Both the position numbers and the translations under genes were made by a program. A DNA stretch of 64,000 nucleotides from Limnohabitans sp. MMS-10A-192 (GTDB taxonomy: Bacteria; Pseudomonadota; Gammaproteobacteria; Burkholderiales; Burkholderiaceae_C). The stretch spans positions 1 through 64,000 of the forward strand of contig NZ_NERX01000004.1 in NCBI RefSeq assembly GCF_003063335.1, written 5' to 3'. Numbering within the stretch: position 1 is the stretch's first letter; each line of letters opens with the position of its first letter. This document shows, in pieces, positions 35,601-50,600 of the stretch. The notes under the pieces were generated by a model. The model did not search any database. It saw nothing but the letters and a program-made list of their open reading frames with translations, and was not told the DNA's origin.

Positions 35601-38600
35601 GGTCACAGCCACGACCACCAGTCCTGCCCAATGGCAATACGACACCAAAGAGGTGTATTTCGATTCTGACATTGAACACTTGGTGACCGGCGCAGAAGCT
35701 TATCGCTTGGACAAAAAGTTGCGCGTCATTGAGGAGTTCGCCAAGGAGACCCGCGATGTGATCATCGATGGGGTGGACAAAAACGTCACGCTCGATGAAA
35801 TCTTGATCGAGCACAAGATGAGTCCGGCTTTCGTGATGAAGGCGCAAAACCATGTGCAGACCATGCACCTGGCTGGGGATGTGCCGGTGCTGGACATGAT
35901 CGGCAATGGCGGTGCGCCGGAGTCTTCGTCGGGCGCAGGTGGCACGGCCGTAGGCGGCTCGTTCTCGATGGTGGACCGTACCAACAAGGCGGTGGCCGGT
36001 ATCGCCGATGGGGCGGTGATCACCGCCAAATCGCTGGAGGTGCGCGCCAACAACAAGGAGTGGGCTCTGACCGTGGCCCCCACGGCGGGCGCTGGCGATG
36101 GCATTGCCGCCAATGCCATGGTGTCCTACAACAAGCTCAACGAGACGGCCATTGCATCCGTCAGCCGAGAAGCCCGATTGACCATCACCGATCTGGCAGA
36201 GGTGAAATCCGAACTGGATGTCTGGAGCTTTGGCATCAGCGGCGCTGTGACCAAGGGCACCAACGCGGGTGTGGGCATTGGCTTGTCGCTCAACGAAATC
36301 ACCGCCAACACCAAGGCCTACATTGGCGACAACGATGCCGATGCAGGTGGGGCCAACACGGCCGAAGGGGCAGCCGGTTTTGTGCGGTCTTCTGACCTGA
36401 ATGTGCTGGCGACCACGACGGGCAAAGTGGGTGCCGTGGGCATTGCAGCGGCCATGACCGGTGGCCCTTCCAAGCCTGGTCTGGCTGACAAAGCAGATTC
36501 GGGTTCGGCCAGTTCGCAAAGCAAAGCCGATGGCGGTGCAGCCGCACCCCTGGCGGCGGTCACGGGCGACTTGCAATCCCAAGGTGCTGCCTCTGGCGGC
36601 GACACGGCAGGTGCCAGCACACCGCCAAAATTTTCGGTGGCAGGGGCCGGCGCGATCATCACCAACTTCACCGACATTGACACCATCGCCTTGATTGACG
36701 GCGCGGTCATCAAGGGCGTGGGCGCAGGCACCACCCACGTGGCGGTGCGGGCCACGCAAGATTTGACCCAGGTCAGCGTCGCCGGTGGCGGTGCTTTGAC
36801 CATGGCCAGCAACCCGACCACCAAATCGACCACGTCGATCGCGGGCGCGGTGGCCATCCAGTCTTCTGATGACGACACGACGGCCCGCATCCAAAACAGC
36901 AGTTTGACCCAGTTGGCCGATGAAGCTGGTGCCTTGGTGGTTCAGGCACTCAAGGGTGGCGAACGCACAGCCGTGGCCACGGGGGTGTCAGCCAACCTGT
37001 CCAAAACCACGACCAGCGACATGTCCATCGTGGGGTCGGTCTCGATCACGCACCTGACGGACGACACCGCAGCCAGCATTTCAGACTCCACCATCACGGG
37101 TGATACCGCCATGGCCGCGCATCTGGACCCCATGGTGGTGGCCTATGACCGCAGCCGCATTTCATCAGGCGGTGGCGCTTTGTCCTTCTCCGCAGGCAAA
37201 GGGTCATCGGGCGTGGGCGCAGTGGTGTCGGTGGTGGATCTGGAAGGCAGCACCTCGGCCACGCTCAGCGGTGGCAGCATGACGCAGGTGCGTGACGTTT
37301 CGGTGGCCGCACTGTCGAGTCAGCGCGTCATTGGTGCAGGCGCGGTGGCAGGCATTCAAACCAATGCCGATTCCACAGGGCAGTTGATGGGTGCTTTTGT
37401 CATCAATGACCTGAGCAACCGCCTGACTGCCGGCATCAACAGCGGTGCGATGGTCAGTGCCTCGCGCAACGTGGCGGTGCGTGCAGGGGGCACCCCCACG
37501 AATAACGTCCTCGATGATTTGCTGGGCAATGCCAAACAGTCCGAGATCACCGACTTCGAGATGACGTCCACCGACAACGGTTACAGCGACGACATCAAGG
37601 CCTCGATGGACACTGGTGAACGCGTGCTTGGCGTGGCAGGCACCTTGAGCCTGACCGCAGGCAAGGCCGCCTCCAGCGTGGGTTTGTCGTATGTGCAAAA
37701 CCACATCCAGACGAGTTACACCGCCGATGTGAATGCCGACATCACCGCCTTGGGCGATGTGGATGTCTCTGCCTACAGCCGGGCCAACATCGTGGGTGTG
37801 GCCGCGGGCGCGGGCGCCACGCGTGGCAAGTTTTCGGGCATGGGTTCGGCCTCGGTCAACCTGATCGGTCAGCGCACCTCGGCCACGGTGTCGGGTGGGA
37901 CGGTGAATGCCGCATCCTTGGATCTGGATGCGGATTCATCGGGCAAGATTTTCAGCATGGCGGGCAACTTGAGCTTTGCCGTGGGCAGTGGCAGCGGCAC
38001 GGCCGCTGGCGGCGCGGTGTCCTACACCCAGACCGGCGCCAAGACCTACACCGTGGCCGACACGACCTATACCGTGGATGGCCAAACGGTGGTCCAAAAA
38101 GGCGGCAGCATGGTCAACCGCAGCGCCGGCAACACGGCCAGCATCAGCAATGCCAGGGTCAATTTGGGCAGTGGCGATGTCCATGTGGCAGCGACCAACC
38201 GCAACGACAACCAGTCCGTGGCCGCTTCGGGCGCATTCAGCGATGGCAATTTTGCTTTCACGGGCACCGCCACTTGGAACGAAATCGGCGATGTGACCGC
38301 CGCGCAGATCGACAACAGTTTGGTCACCGCCGGAAATGTCCATGTCAGTGCCGGTGAATCGGCCCATGGCACAACTTCCAGCATCCAATCATTGGCTGGC
38401 GGTTTGGCAGCATCGAATGGTTTTGCCGCCGCTTTGGCATTTGGCTTCAACACCATCGAGTCGCAACGCAGCGCCACGGTGACGCGCAGCAACCTGATCG
38501 CCGATGAATCGGTCACCATCGAGGCCGCAGCCGAGGGCTCGGTCAAAACCATTTCAGCCACCGTAGCGGGCAGCGCCAAGGGCGATGCAGGGGCGGGCTC

Positions 38601-41600
38601 TTCGTCGGTCAATTGGCTCAACATGGATGTGCTGGCGTCTTACGACGGCGCAGGCAACAGCTTGCGGGGCACGGCGACAGACTTGACCGTGCGTGCCACC
38701 GGCTCTGCGTCGATCGAATCGTTGGCGGGGGCGGTGTCGGGTGGCAAGTCCAATGCCATCGGCGGCTCGCTCGCGGTCAACCACATGGGCCAGGACGGCG
38801 ATCAGTTCCGCGTCCGTGCGATTTTGAACAACCTGGATTTGAGAGCGCCTGTCAACGTCAGCGTGACTTCTGCTTTGGCGGGCTCGATCGGTTCGGTCGC
38901 TGCATCGGGCAGCGGCGCAGGCACAGCCGCGCTCAATGGCAGCGTGACCACCAATGCGATCAACGCCACGGTGCTGGCCGAGGCCACCCTGGTCAACCAG
39001 ACGGTGAGCAGCCCGGGCGACTTCGTGGTGCATGCCGACAACAGCGCCAACATTGCTTCACTGGCCGGCACGGTCAGTGGGGGCGGCACGGCAGGTGCCG
39101 GTGTCGCGATTTCGGTCAACGAGATTGGTGGTTCGGTCATCGCGCGCGCATCCGACACCACTTTGAGGAGCTGGGGCGATGTGGATTTGCAAGCCAACAC
39201 CAGTGGCACGATCCGATCGTTGGCGGCGGGTATCGCGGGCGGTGGCACGGCGGGTGTGGCAGGTTCCAACACCACCAATGCGATCACCTCGACGGTGTTG
39301 GCCCAGTTGAACGCCGTGAGACTGGCGGAGGATGCGGCCACGGTCACGGTGCGTGCGCGGGACACATCGACCATTGAATCATTTGCAGGATCGGTGGCCG
39401 TTGGCGGTACAGGCGGCGGTGGTGCGGCCATTGCGCTGAACTTTTTGGGCCGCACGGCCACCGAGGCCGACAGCAGCAAGCAGGTCAAAGCCGAAGTGCT
39501 CAACAGCAATCTGAAATCTGGCGGCGCTGTGCTGGTGCAGGCTTTGTCATCTTCCAGCATCGACTCGATGGCGATCGCGGTGGGTGTCGGCGGCAGCGCG
39601 GCCGTGACAGGTGCCAACACCACCAACTGGCTGGAAGACGACATCACAGCCACTTGGAGCGGTGGTTCCTTGTACGGATCGGGCAATTCACTGACGGTCC
39701 AAGCCCAAGATGGCGCTTCGGTCGAGACCCTCGCAAGCAATGTGTCCGCTTCAGGCTCGGCGGCTGTGGGTGCTGCATTGGCCGTGAACAAAGTGGGCAG
39801 TGCCGTGTTGGCTAATTTGTCGGGCATGACTTTGCATGCGGCCGCCGCTGTGCGGGTGGATGCCGACATGACCGGCATGATCAAGTCGGTGGCCGCCTCG
39901 GCTGCGGTCTCGGGCGGAGGGGCCGTCAATGGCAGCTTCACCACCAATGCGATGACGGCCAGCGTCAAAGCACAGGCCGTGAACGTGTTGCAAGTGAGCA
40001 ATGGTGGTGCCTTCACCGTCAGCGCTGACAACGACAACGACATCTTTTCTTTTGCCGGCAATGTCAGTGGCGGCGGCTCGGGTGCAGGCGGCGCTGCGGT
40101 GGCGGTCAATGAAATTGGCGGCGATGTGACGGCACGCTTGGCCAGCAGCACTGTGCGTGCCCCAGGACAGGTGAATGTGGAGGCCACCACCTCGGGGGCG
40201 ATCGAGGCGATTGCGGCCGGTGCTGCGGGCGGTGGGGCGGTGGCCTTGGCGGGCTCCAACACCACCAACGCCTTGACTTCTACCGTGTTGGCAAAAATGG
40301 ACGACGTCAATTTGGTGGTGGATGCGGCGTCTTTGACCGTGCTTGCACGTGACACCTCCAGCATCAAGTCCTTTGCCGGCACTGTGGCCGGTGGTGGCAC
40401 CGCTGGGGGTGGTGCGGCTTTGGCATTGAACTTTTTGGGCCGCACGGCGACCGATGCCGACAGCAGCAAAGTCGTCAAAGCCGAGGTGTTGAACAGCATT
40501 GTGCGCACCTCTGGCGCGGCACTGGTCAATGCCTATTCGACTTCGACCATCCAGTCGATCGCGGTGGCGGTTGGCGCGAGCGGTACGGCCGCCATTTCTG
40601 GCTCCAATGCGACCAATTTGCTTGAAGACGAGATCACGGCATCGTGGACAGGCTCCAACTTGAACAGCAGCAGCACTTTGACGGTGAACGCCCGTCAAGC
40701 TGCGGACATCGATTCACTGGCGGGCAACGTGTCGGCCAGTTTTGGTGGTGCGGTTGGCGCAGCCGTGGCCGTTAACCGCATTGGCACAGCCACAAGTGCC
40801 AACATGGTGGGTGTGACCAACGCCAGTTTCAACAGCGGCTTGGGCTATTGGACTTTGATGGGCGATGACCTGGTGTTGTCGGCCGAAAGCGACAACCAGA
40901 TCGACACCATCGCTGTGGGCATGAGTGCCGGTGCTGCCGGGGTGCAGGGCTCTGTGGCGGTCAGTGTCATCGATTCGGAAACCCACGCCACGGTCGGTGC
41001 CAATGGCCATGTGACCAATTTGTACTTCAACGACTCGGTGGCCGTGACGGCCAACAGCCGTGACCGCATTCGCGCCTTGGCGGGTGCCCTTGGTTTTGGC
41101 GCAACCGGGGTAGGTGCTGCAGGCGGTGTGTTGACCAACATCATCAGCAGTGACACCAGCGCCGGTGTTGCTGGGTTTGACACGCACGTCAATGCCATGG
41201 CCAATGGCAGTGGCCTGGCGGTGCGACAGTCGAGCTTGGCCAGTGCCCCTGATTTGATGGACATCAACCAGGTGTCTGATTCGGTGCTGGATGGCGCCAG
41301 CTTTGCCACACGCACCGTCAAGGGCTTGGCCGTGCAGGCCACCTCGGTCCAGCAAATTGGCGCCGTGACCGCTGTGGCGGGTGGCGGTGCGGTGGGCGCA
41401 GCCGGTGCCGCGGTCAACGTGGACCAAATTGGCGGCAGCACGCGTGCTTACATCGACACGGCGCGCTTTGTTCAGGATGCGGCGGGCGCGAACGCGGCCC
41501 AGGCGGTGGATGTGATGGCCGCCAACCACGCCATGATCGCCAGTTCGGCTTCGGCGCTGGCGATTGGCGCAGTGGGTGTGGCGGGTGCGGTCGGCACCGA

Positions 41601-44600
41601 GATCATCGACCGCAGCACGCGTGCCGAGATCATCGGCGGTGCCCGCATTTTTGCAAAAGGCGATGCCGCGGTGAACGCCGTGGCCACCAACTCAGTGGCC
41701 CAAATTTCGGCCGGTGGCGGTGGCGGCGCAGGCATTGGCATTGCGGGCAGTGGCGATGTCGTCTTGCTCAAAAGCAACACTTTGGCGCGGGTGGACCAGT
41801 CCAGCATCGATGCCGAAAACGTGTCGGTGCAGGCCGATGGCAGCAACAGCACCAACCTCATCGCAGGCTCTGTCGGGGTGGGTGGCGTGGCCGGTGCAGG
41901 CATGAGCTTCACGGTCAACGTCTCGGGCTCGACGGTGCGTGCCTTGGTCAATGACAGCGCCATCCGTGCCGATGGCGCGGTCAATGTGCGTGCCACCAAC
42001 GCCACGGCCGAGCTGGCTGTAGCGGCCACTTTGGGGGCAGGTGAGTTTGGCGGCGTGGCCATGGGTGCCGTGGTGAGCGTGATGGAAGGGCTGACCGAAG
42101 CCAGCATCACCGGCAATTCGAGCGTCGATGCGCGCACCCAAGACGCCGATCACACCGGCGCTGCCAGTTTGACGGTGGCGGCCAAAGAGACGGTGGACAT
42201 CAGCCACAACGCAGGCGCTGCCGGTGCCGGAAAACTTGGCGGCGTAGGCACAGCGGTCAACGTGGTCATTGGCAAGAGCCGTGTCATTGCGGGCGCTTCG
42301 GGCAGCAGCCTTGAAACAGAAGGCGCCATGAATGTGTCGGCATTGCGCGAGGCCGAAATCGACATGGTCACGGCCACCGCCGGCGGTGGTGGTTATGCGG
42401 GCATCAGCGGTGCCGTGGGGGTTTTGATCTTCGGCGCCGCACCCGACAGCAACGCCACGACCGAGCTGAACACGGGCAGTGGCAGCGCCATGGGGGGTAT
42501 TTCGGGGGGCACCAAGGCCAACAAGGCGCAAGGCACGGGCACGGCCTTGAGCGCCTCGGACACCAGCAACCTCAACAGCAAGGGCAGTTACGACACGCAG
42601 GCTGCTTTCACGGGTGCCACGGGTTTGCACTCGACATCGGCCACCATCACGGCCAGCCAAGTGAAGGCCGGCTCGGTGGGCGTGAGCAGTCTGGACAAGA
42701 CCGAGGTCATGAACAATGCGGGCTCTTTGGCGGTGGGCGGTTTGGGCATGAGTGCGGGTGTGGCTTTGACCACGCTGGGCGGTGCCAACAATGCCAGCAT
42801 CAGTGCGGCCAGTTTGACCAGCACGGGCGGCGTCACTGTCGATGCCGGCACGCGTGAGTTGCACGCGGGTACCAAGGCCATTCAAAGCCGCGCGATTGCC
42901 GGGGCGGGTGGTTTGGTGGGCTTGGGCGCTGCGGTGTCTCTGGCCAAAAACGAGACCGCCAACTCGGCCTCGTTGTCCGGTACCGTCACAGCCGGCGGCG
43001 CAGTCAATGTGAGCGCCTTGGACAACGCCTCCATGCGCAGCGAATCTTACGGGGCTTCGGTGGGCGCGGTCAGTGTGGGCGTGGTGATCGCCAAGGCCGA
43101 GCAAACCGGCAGTGTGCTCACGCAAGTGGGCGGCAGCATCACTGGCCAGGGCGTGAACATCAGCGCACAGCGCGACGCCAGCACCACCGCCTACGCCAAG
43201 GGTGGCTCTGCCGGTGTGGTCTCGGGCAGCGGCGCCGAGGCGGACGCCAGCGACAGCAGCACCGTGAAGGTGGCGTTGGCCAGTGCCACCAGCTTGAATG
43301 CAGGGCAAGGCAGCCTGCAAGTGTCTGCCAGCAGCAACCCCTATGCCAACACCGAGGCCTTGGGCATTTCTGTGGCGTCGGGCGTGGCCATCGGTGTGTC
43401 GTTGGCCAATTCGTCGGTCAGCTCCGAGGTGGCGGTCAACAGCTTGGGCAGCCTGACGCTGACAGGACAGTCGGTCAACATCTCTGCCGTGCTGGGTGCG
43501 GGCGATTCTGCGGTGCGCAGCCATGCCACAGCCGGTGCTGGCGGCATGTTGGTGGGTGCCACGGGTGTGGCCGCCACCTCAGAAAACAAGGGCTCGGCCA
43601 AAGTCATTTTGGCCGGTCAAACGCTGTTGTCCACCACAGGGGATGTGAGCGTCAGCGCCATCGATTCGATGGAAGCCAATGCCTTTTCCACCGGCATCGG
43701 TGCCGGATTTGTGGGCATTGGCGTGGCCACCTCCAAGGCCAGCAGCAACACCACCGTGGCGGCGCAAGCCAACCAGTTCAAAGGTTTGGTGGGCGGGGTT
43801 TTGCAGATCACGGCCACGGGCAATGAAAGCATCAACAGCGAGGCCATTGCAGGCTCGGGTGGCATGGTTGCCGGTGCCGGCGCCGAATCGCGCGTTGACC
43901 ATGACCAATCGGTCACGGCCGATTTGGGCTCGGGCAGTGGCAACACCTTGACGGTGGGCAGCTATGCCAACGTGAGCGCCACACGCCAGGTGCGCTACAA
44001 CGTGCACAGCACCTCGGCCACGGCTGCGGCCTTGGGTGCATCGGGTGCGGTGACGCACGCCACCCTCGATGGCTCGGCCACGGCCCGTGTGCTCGACAGC
44101 ACCAAGCTCGTGGCCGATGGTTTGCGCGTGCTGGCCACCAACGACTTGGCCCGTACCGACTTGCAGGCGCTCAACGCCGAGGGCGGCGGTGGCGGCGTGA
44201 TCAGTGGCGCAGGCGCCGACATCTACACCCGCATGAATGGCGATGCGCTGGCCAGTGTGGGCAACAGCGCCAACCTGGCGTTGGAAGGTTTGTTCGAGGT
44301 GCGGGCCTACAACGAAATCCACGGCTCCTCGCGTGGCCAAATGGACGTGGCCGGTGCGATACCGATCGCCTTGGTGGAAACCAAGATCGAGACCGCGGCC
44401 AACGCCGATGCCAAGGTGGGCAACAACACCAAGGTGAACAGCTATGGCGAAACTCACGTCAACGCTTTGTCTTACATCGATCTGGAGGCCAACTCGGTCT
44501 CCAAGACCTATGGTTTGGCCGCAGCAGCACAGGGCAATGCGTATGCGACCGCCAACGTCAACAACCGTGTGACGATTGGCACCGGTACTGAGCTCATCAG

Positions 44601-47600
44601 TGCGGAAGCCATCGACTTGCTGGTGGGCCAGGACAAAGACTTCAACCGCAACAAACACTTTGTGACGGCGCGGGTGGACTTGTTCAACCATTCGGCGATT
44701 CCGGTCTCGATCAATCCGGATGCCGATGCCACATTGAATTTGAACAACACTTTGACGGTGAATGCGAACGCAGTGCGATCGGGCGCCACCATCAAGCTGG
44801 GCGGCATCGAAGGCTCTTATGTGGTCGAGGGCAAAGGCAAGGTCAGCGACTGGACGCGCGACTTGGGCGAGATGATGGGCCTGAGCAGCGAGTACGGCAA
44901 GTCGGACAAAAACATGAGCACCACGGCCAGCCTGAGTGGCCAATTTGAAGCGGGCTTTGGCAACAAGCAGCGCTTGATCGTCAGCGCCAACGGCACGATT
45001 TTGGAAAACACCGGGGACGTGCGTTACACCATCACCCAGGAAGACTTGGGCGCCAGTGCGGGCGCCTATGTGGCCCGCTTGTACGACCAGTTGGCGCGGT
45101 ATGGCGATGTGCCTGAGGTCCGCGCTTTTGTGGAAGCCGAGTTGAGTTTTTACTTTGCATCCTTGATTCGTGAAGGGCTTGCCGAGTCCTACACCGAAGG
45201 CGGCAAGACCTATTACGTGGCTTTGTCGGATGTGGCTGCGAACTTCTTGAACATCAAGAATTTGCGCGCCGGCAGCGGCAACATTGAGCTGTACGGCAAC
45301 AACGTGAGTGGCACCGCCAGCCTGATGGCCCGTGCCGATTCAGAGATTCTGGTGGAAAACCGCAGCCCCTTGAATTTGCGCGTCTTCAACATGACCGTCG
45401 ATGCCAACGGTGGCTTTGTCAAATACAACGGTACTTACATCACCAAGAATGCCGACATTGGTGCGCTGAATGCCAGCAGCAAGACCACCAGTTTGACTGT
45501 GGACAGCATCGACACCCGTGGTGGCGGTGCCAGCCAGCAATTGCCCACGCTGACGGTGAAAAACACCTTTGTGCCCTTGGGGCCCTCCACACGGGGCGAA
45601 AACGATGCCCTGATGATGACCGCACCTGACGGCACCTCGGCCAACTTGTATGAGGATGAAATGCGTGCCCCCGAGCTGCGGGTGAATGGCACGCTGTACA
45701 ACAAGCTGGGCACCATCAACCTGAGCAACACGGCCGGTAGCATCGCGGTCACCTCTGAGACCGCGGGCTACACGCCACGGTTGGATGGCAAAGAGATCAC
45801 CGTCACGGCGGGCAAGAACTTCATGCTGTCTTCGCCCAGCATCAGCCAGTCGGTGGGGGGCTCGCCTGAATCGCTGTATGCCGTGCATTACAGCGACGAC
45901 CAGCAGAACATCCTGAACAATTTGGGCATCACGGCTTGCGGTTATGCCAGGCCCGTGAACCTCAATGTGACTTACACCAGCGGCTGCTTGGTCAATGGCG
46001 CAGGCGGCATTTATGCCAGCGGCGGCATTTTCATGGGGGCGCGTTACCTCAACATCAACGGCACGATCCAGTCGGGTCAGGCCGACTACAACGCGACACT
46101 GACCACCGCATCCGTCGGGACACAAATCACCAACTGGCAAACCCAGTGGCGCAAAAACCGCGGCAGCTATTTGTCGCGGGGCGTGTCGTCGATGATCCAG
46201 GTCTCGGGGCCTTTGCCTACGGACAGCGAGTCCGAGATCAACAAGCAGTTTGCCAACGGCACCATCACTGCCACGCAGCGTACCAACGCGATCAATGCCA
46301 TGGCCACCCGGCGCGTGCAGCCGATCATCTACTTTGATGCCGAGACCAACCGCCTGAAAGTGGCTCCTACCAATGTGACCGGTGGCCTGGTGGAATTGGT
46401 GGGCTCGGTCATCAACACCGGTGGCGGCGTGATCCGTGCGCTGGACGGTTACGCCCGCATGAACATCGACAACCAGACCAACTACGGCATCGACCTGCTG
46501 GGCTTGGACACCGGTGGCGACAAGGGTGTGGTGCGCATCACCGATCTGAGCAAGCCGATCAAGAATGCGGCGGGCACCGTGGTGTCCTACGAAGTGACCA
46601 CTTTTGAAAAGGACGCCAACGGTGTCTTCCATGCCACGGTGACCGACGGTCGCGCACCGGGCGCGCGGGTGATTTCTGTGGCCAACAATTTGCTGGCCAG
46701 TCCGTCAGGCAGTGTGAAGGCGCGCTTCAACTACAACCCGCTGGACAACAGCACCTACTCGTGGTCAGCCGGCTACGAGACCATGTCCGAGAAGTCTTAC
46801 TACTACCAAAACTCGTCATGGCTGGGCTTCATCCCCGGTGGCAGCACCAGCTGGAACAGCGTCAACACCGTGGTCAAAACGACCACGGCCATGCCTGAAG
46901 ACGTTTTTGTCAGCACCAATACTCCGCTCGGGGGGGGCAATTTCTCAATGCAGGTTAAGAAGTCGATCACCGACGACGAGACCGAAACCTATTACCGTTC
47001 GTGGCGCAAATGCGGCTTCTTGTGCATCAAGAAGACCTACTACATCCAGCGGCGCACCGAGGTGGGCTACAAGTATTTGTACACCCAGCGTGTGGCGGCA
47101 GACCACGCCATCAATGTGGAGCTGGTGGGTTACGACACCGGCGCATTGAACGTGAGCAGCGTGGGGGACATCCGCTTGGGTGGCAACATCTCGAACGCCA
47201 GCGGCAATGTGTCTTTGACTTCGACCAACGGCAGCATCACGCAGTTGTCAACCGGTGCGGTGGTGGAAGGCATTGGCCTGAACTTCCGGGCCAAGACCGG
47301 CATCGGCATCCAGGCTGCGCCCATCAACCTGATCACGGGCAACGGCTCGTTCACGGCGGTGTCCGACAGCGGCTCGATCGCCTTCCACTCCAACAGCGGG
47401 CCTTTGCGCATCAACCAAGTGTCCACCACGGGTGAGGTTTGGCTCGATGGGGCTGGCGACATCCTTGGTTTGAATCCGAATGCTGTGCATGTGAGCGGCA
47501 AGAAGGTTTACCTGTCTGCGCCTGCGGGCGGCATTGGCGAGTTCAACTCGGATGGCACCGTCAAGTCGACCCTGAACATCCAGACTCAAGACTCCACTTT

Positions 47601-50600
47601 TGGGGGCTTGACCGCCAAAGCACGTGGTGGCATCGCCATCAAGCAAGCCACGGGCAATCTGTGGGTGAACCAGGTGATTTCTGGCGGTGATGTGTACCTG
47701 GAATCCGGCGGTGACCTGATCGACAACAACCGCAACGAAACCCGCGACGAGCGCACCGAAGCCGAACTGCTGGCTTTGTGGAGTTCATCCGCTTTGCAAG
47801 GGCCATCGGCCGAGACCAGCCGCCAGGCCACGCTGAACCTGACGCGCACCCAGTACCGCCGTTATTGGGCCTTGCGCGATGTGCGCGATGTGGTGACCGA
47901 TAGCAACGGAAAAGTGACCAGCTATGCAGCAGACACCATCACGTCAAGCTACAAATACACCATGCCTGACGAAGACCGTCAGCAATTACTGGACGCAGGG
48001 ATCAGCCCGGCTCAATTGACCAAAGTTGAAAATGACCGCACCGCCGAGGTCTTGGCCTTGCATGCCCAGTTTGGCACCACGGTTTACCAGAATGACAACG
48101 AGCAGATCATCATTGCGGTGAACAAAGCGAACAAGGACGCAGGCTTGGCCGAAGTGGGCGCTTTGTCCACCTGGTCCGATGCCGAGTTGAAAAACCCCTT
48201 GCCCAAATCGATCTTTTCCAAGAGCTCGACCAGCACGCAAACCCGCATCGAAGAGCCCAATGTGGTGGGCAACCGCGTGGTGCTGCGTCCGGGCGGCAAG
48301 ATCGGCAAGGACGATGGCTCGGTGAGCATTCCATTGCTCAAGACGACGCGATTGGCACAAGGCAAAACGTCAGCGCTGACCGACGATGAAAAGCTGATCA
48401 TCATGTCGGCCGAGACGGACGACATGTCGCTCAACCGCGACACCTGGACACTAACGGTGGTCAAGAAAGACACCTTCAACGTGCTGTCCAACCGCTTGAA
48501 CGTGACGGCCAACGGCTTTGTGTATCTGGGCGCGGACACCACCGACGCATATCCGACGGGCGGCACCGCCAACTTGGAAAAAGTCATTGGCACGGGTGAG
48601 ATCCGCATCAAGGTGGCCGACTCCATTTTGAGCATGGCCGATGCGGGCGTGTCGGTCATTCAAGGTCAAAAAGCCATTTTGGAAGCGGCGCAAGGCGCCA
48701 TCGGCTCAGCAGCCAAGCCGGTGCAAATCACCCTGAACAACGACAGCACAGGCACGCTGACGGCACGCGCTCAGCAGGGCATTTGGATCAAAGAGATCGG
48801 CGACATGCGCGCCGCTGACATTTACTCACCCAACAGCGTCAACTTGACGGCGACAGGCGCCATCATCGATGCGCGTCCCGTCATCAACTACCCCAATACA
48901 GGGGATCGCACGGTGCGGTCCATTGAGGCCAACACCCTGACCCTGAACGCCATGGGCGGTGCGATTGGTGCGTCCAACAACCCCATGGTCATCAAAGTTG
49001 GTTCTGGCGGCTTGAACGCCAGTACGCCTGTGGGTTACTCCATCTATTTGGAAGCTGCAGAAAATAGCGCCATGACGCTGGGCAGCTTGAATTCGGGTTT
49101 GCATGCATATGTGGATGTGTATGACAGCAGCCTGAGTGTGCTGGGCAGCATTGTTGCCACGCGGGACATGTTTATCTCAGCCGCCGGCAGCATCACGGGG
49201 GCCAACTTCACGGCTGGTGGCATCGCCAACATCAGCAGTGACGAGAGCATTAGCGGAAGCAAAGTTTCTGCCGGTTCGGGCAGTGCCATTGTGTATGCCC
49301 AGGACGCCATTGCTTTGACTTCATTGAACTCGAACAGCGATGTGCAGACGACGGCTGGCTCCTCGATCAACATCACCAGTGTCAGTGCCGGGCGAGACGT
49401 TTCTCTGACGGCCAACGCAGGAGCAGTAAGTGCGGTCTCCATGAGTGCCAAGCGAAATATGACGGTCAAGGCATATGGGGCCAATGCCCAAATTCAAAGT
49501 ACAACTGCTTCAGCTTCGGGGGGCTTCATGACTTTATTTACCCCCGGTAACTTGTCGTTGACAGTCAGCTCTGCTCTGGGGGCCATCGACTTCACTGCTG
49601 GCCAGGCCATGAGTTTGTTGAACGTCAGCAGCACCAACGCCACGCTTAAGTTGCAAGCTGGGCAGGATATACAACTGATGTCAGCTGTTGCCAAGGGCAA
49701 TGTTCAAATCATTGCCGGCGAAGGTGTTCAGATCACCACGGCATCGAGTGGATCGGGCTCGCTCTCGCTGACCAGTGACGCCGGTTTGATAAAAGCCCAA
49801 AACTTGTTTGCTTTGAATGGCGCTGTCCTGAAGAGCACCGCAGGCGATTTAAACATCAATAACATCACTGTATCGGCTGGTTCTTCACAGTTGGATGCGG
49901 GCAATTCGATTTACTTGGGCAGTCTCAGGTCATCGGGTACGGTGGATTTGACTGCGGGCACGGACTTGATGGCCAGCGACTTGACGAGCACGGCTGCCGG
50001 TCTTTACATGGACTCGAGAAATGGCTCCCTGAATGTGGGCAATGCCTCTGCCAAAACAGCACTGGTAGCGCAAGCTTTGGCAGGCAATTTGTCTGTGGGG
50101 GCATACACAGCAGACACGGCTTCATTGGAAGCCAGCACCGATGTGAGCCTGAAAAGTGGAACGGTTGCCAAGGGCATCACGGTGTCTGCGGGTCGGAACG
50201 CCAGCTTGGGCTCGATGACATCGGTGACAGATAAAGCGAAAGCGACAGCGCTCGCCAACCTTTCTGCGGTGTTGGTCAAAGGTGCTTCTGTAGAGTTGGC
50301 TGCAGGTACAGGTTTAACGGCATCAAATCTGATCAGCACAAACGCCAAGGTGGATGCTGTATCAACGGTTGGGTCTGTGAAGATCGGGTCGGCCACGGTC
50401 AAGAGCGTGTTCAATGCGAATGCAGTGGCCGGCGATTTGTCGGTGGACACATTCACGTCGGCGAGTGCGGATCTGAAGTCGGGCGGGTTGATGAATGTGA
50501 CCACGGGGACGAGCACGGGTGATATGGTGTTGAACAGCCGAGGTGCTGCGGTATTGGGTAATTTGACCTCCAGTGCTGGAACTTTGACAGCGGATGCCAG

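Noticed and set aside
33574..43524. Very long open frames on the minus strand opposite the giant adhesin gene (for example 33574-34731 and 41692-43524)
   Set aside because: They are antisense shadows of a GC-rich repetitive gene. They have no ribosome sites, their composition is rich in His/Arg/Gly as expected from reversed Ala/Gly codons, and the plus frame is continuous across them.
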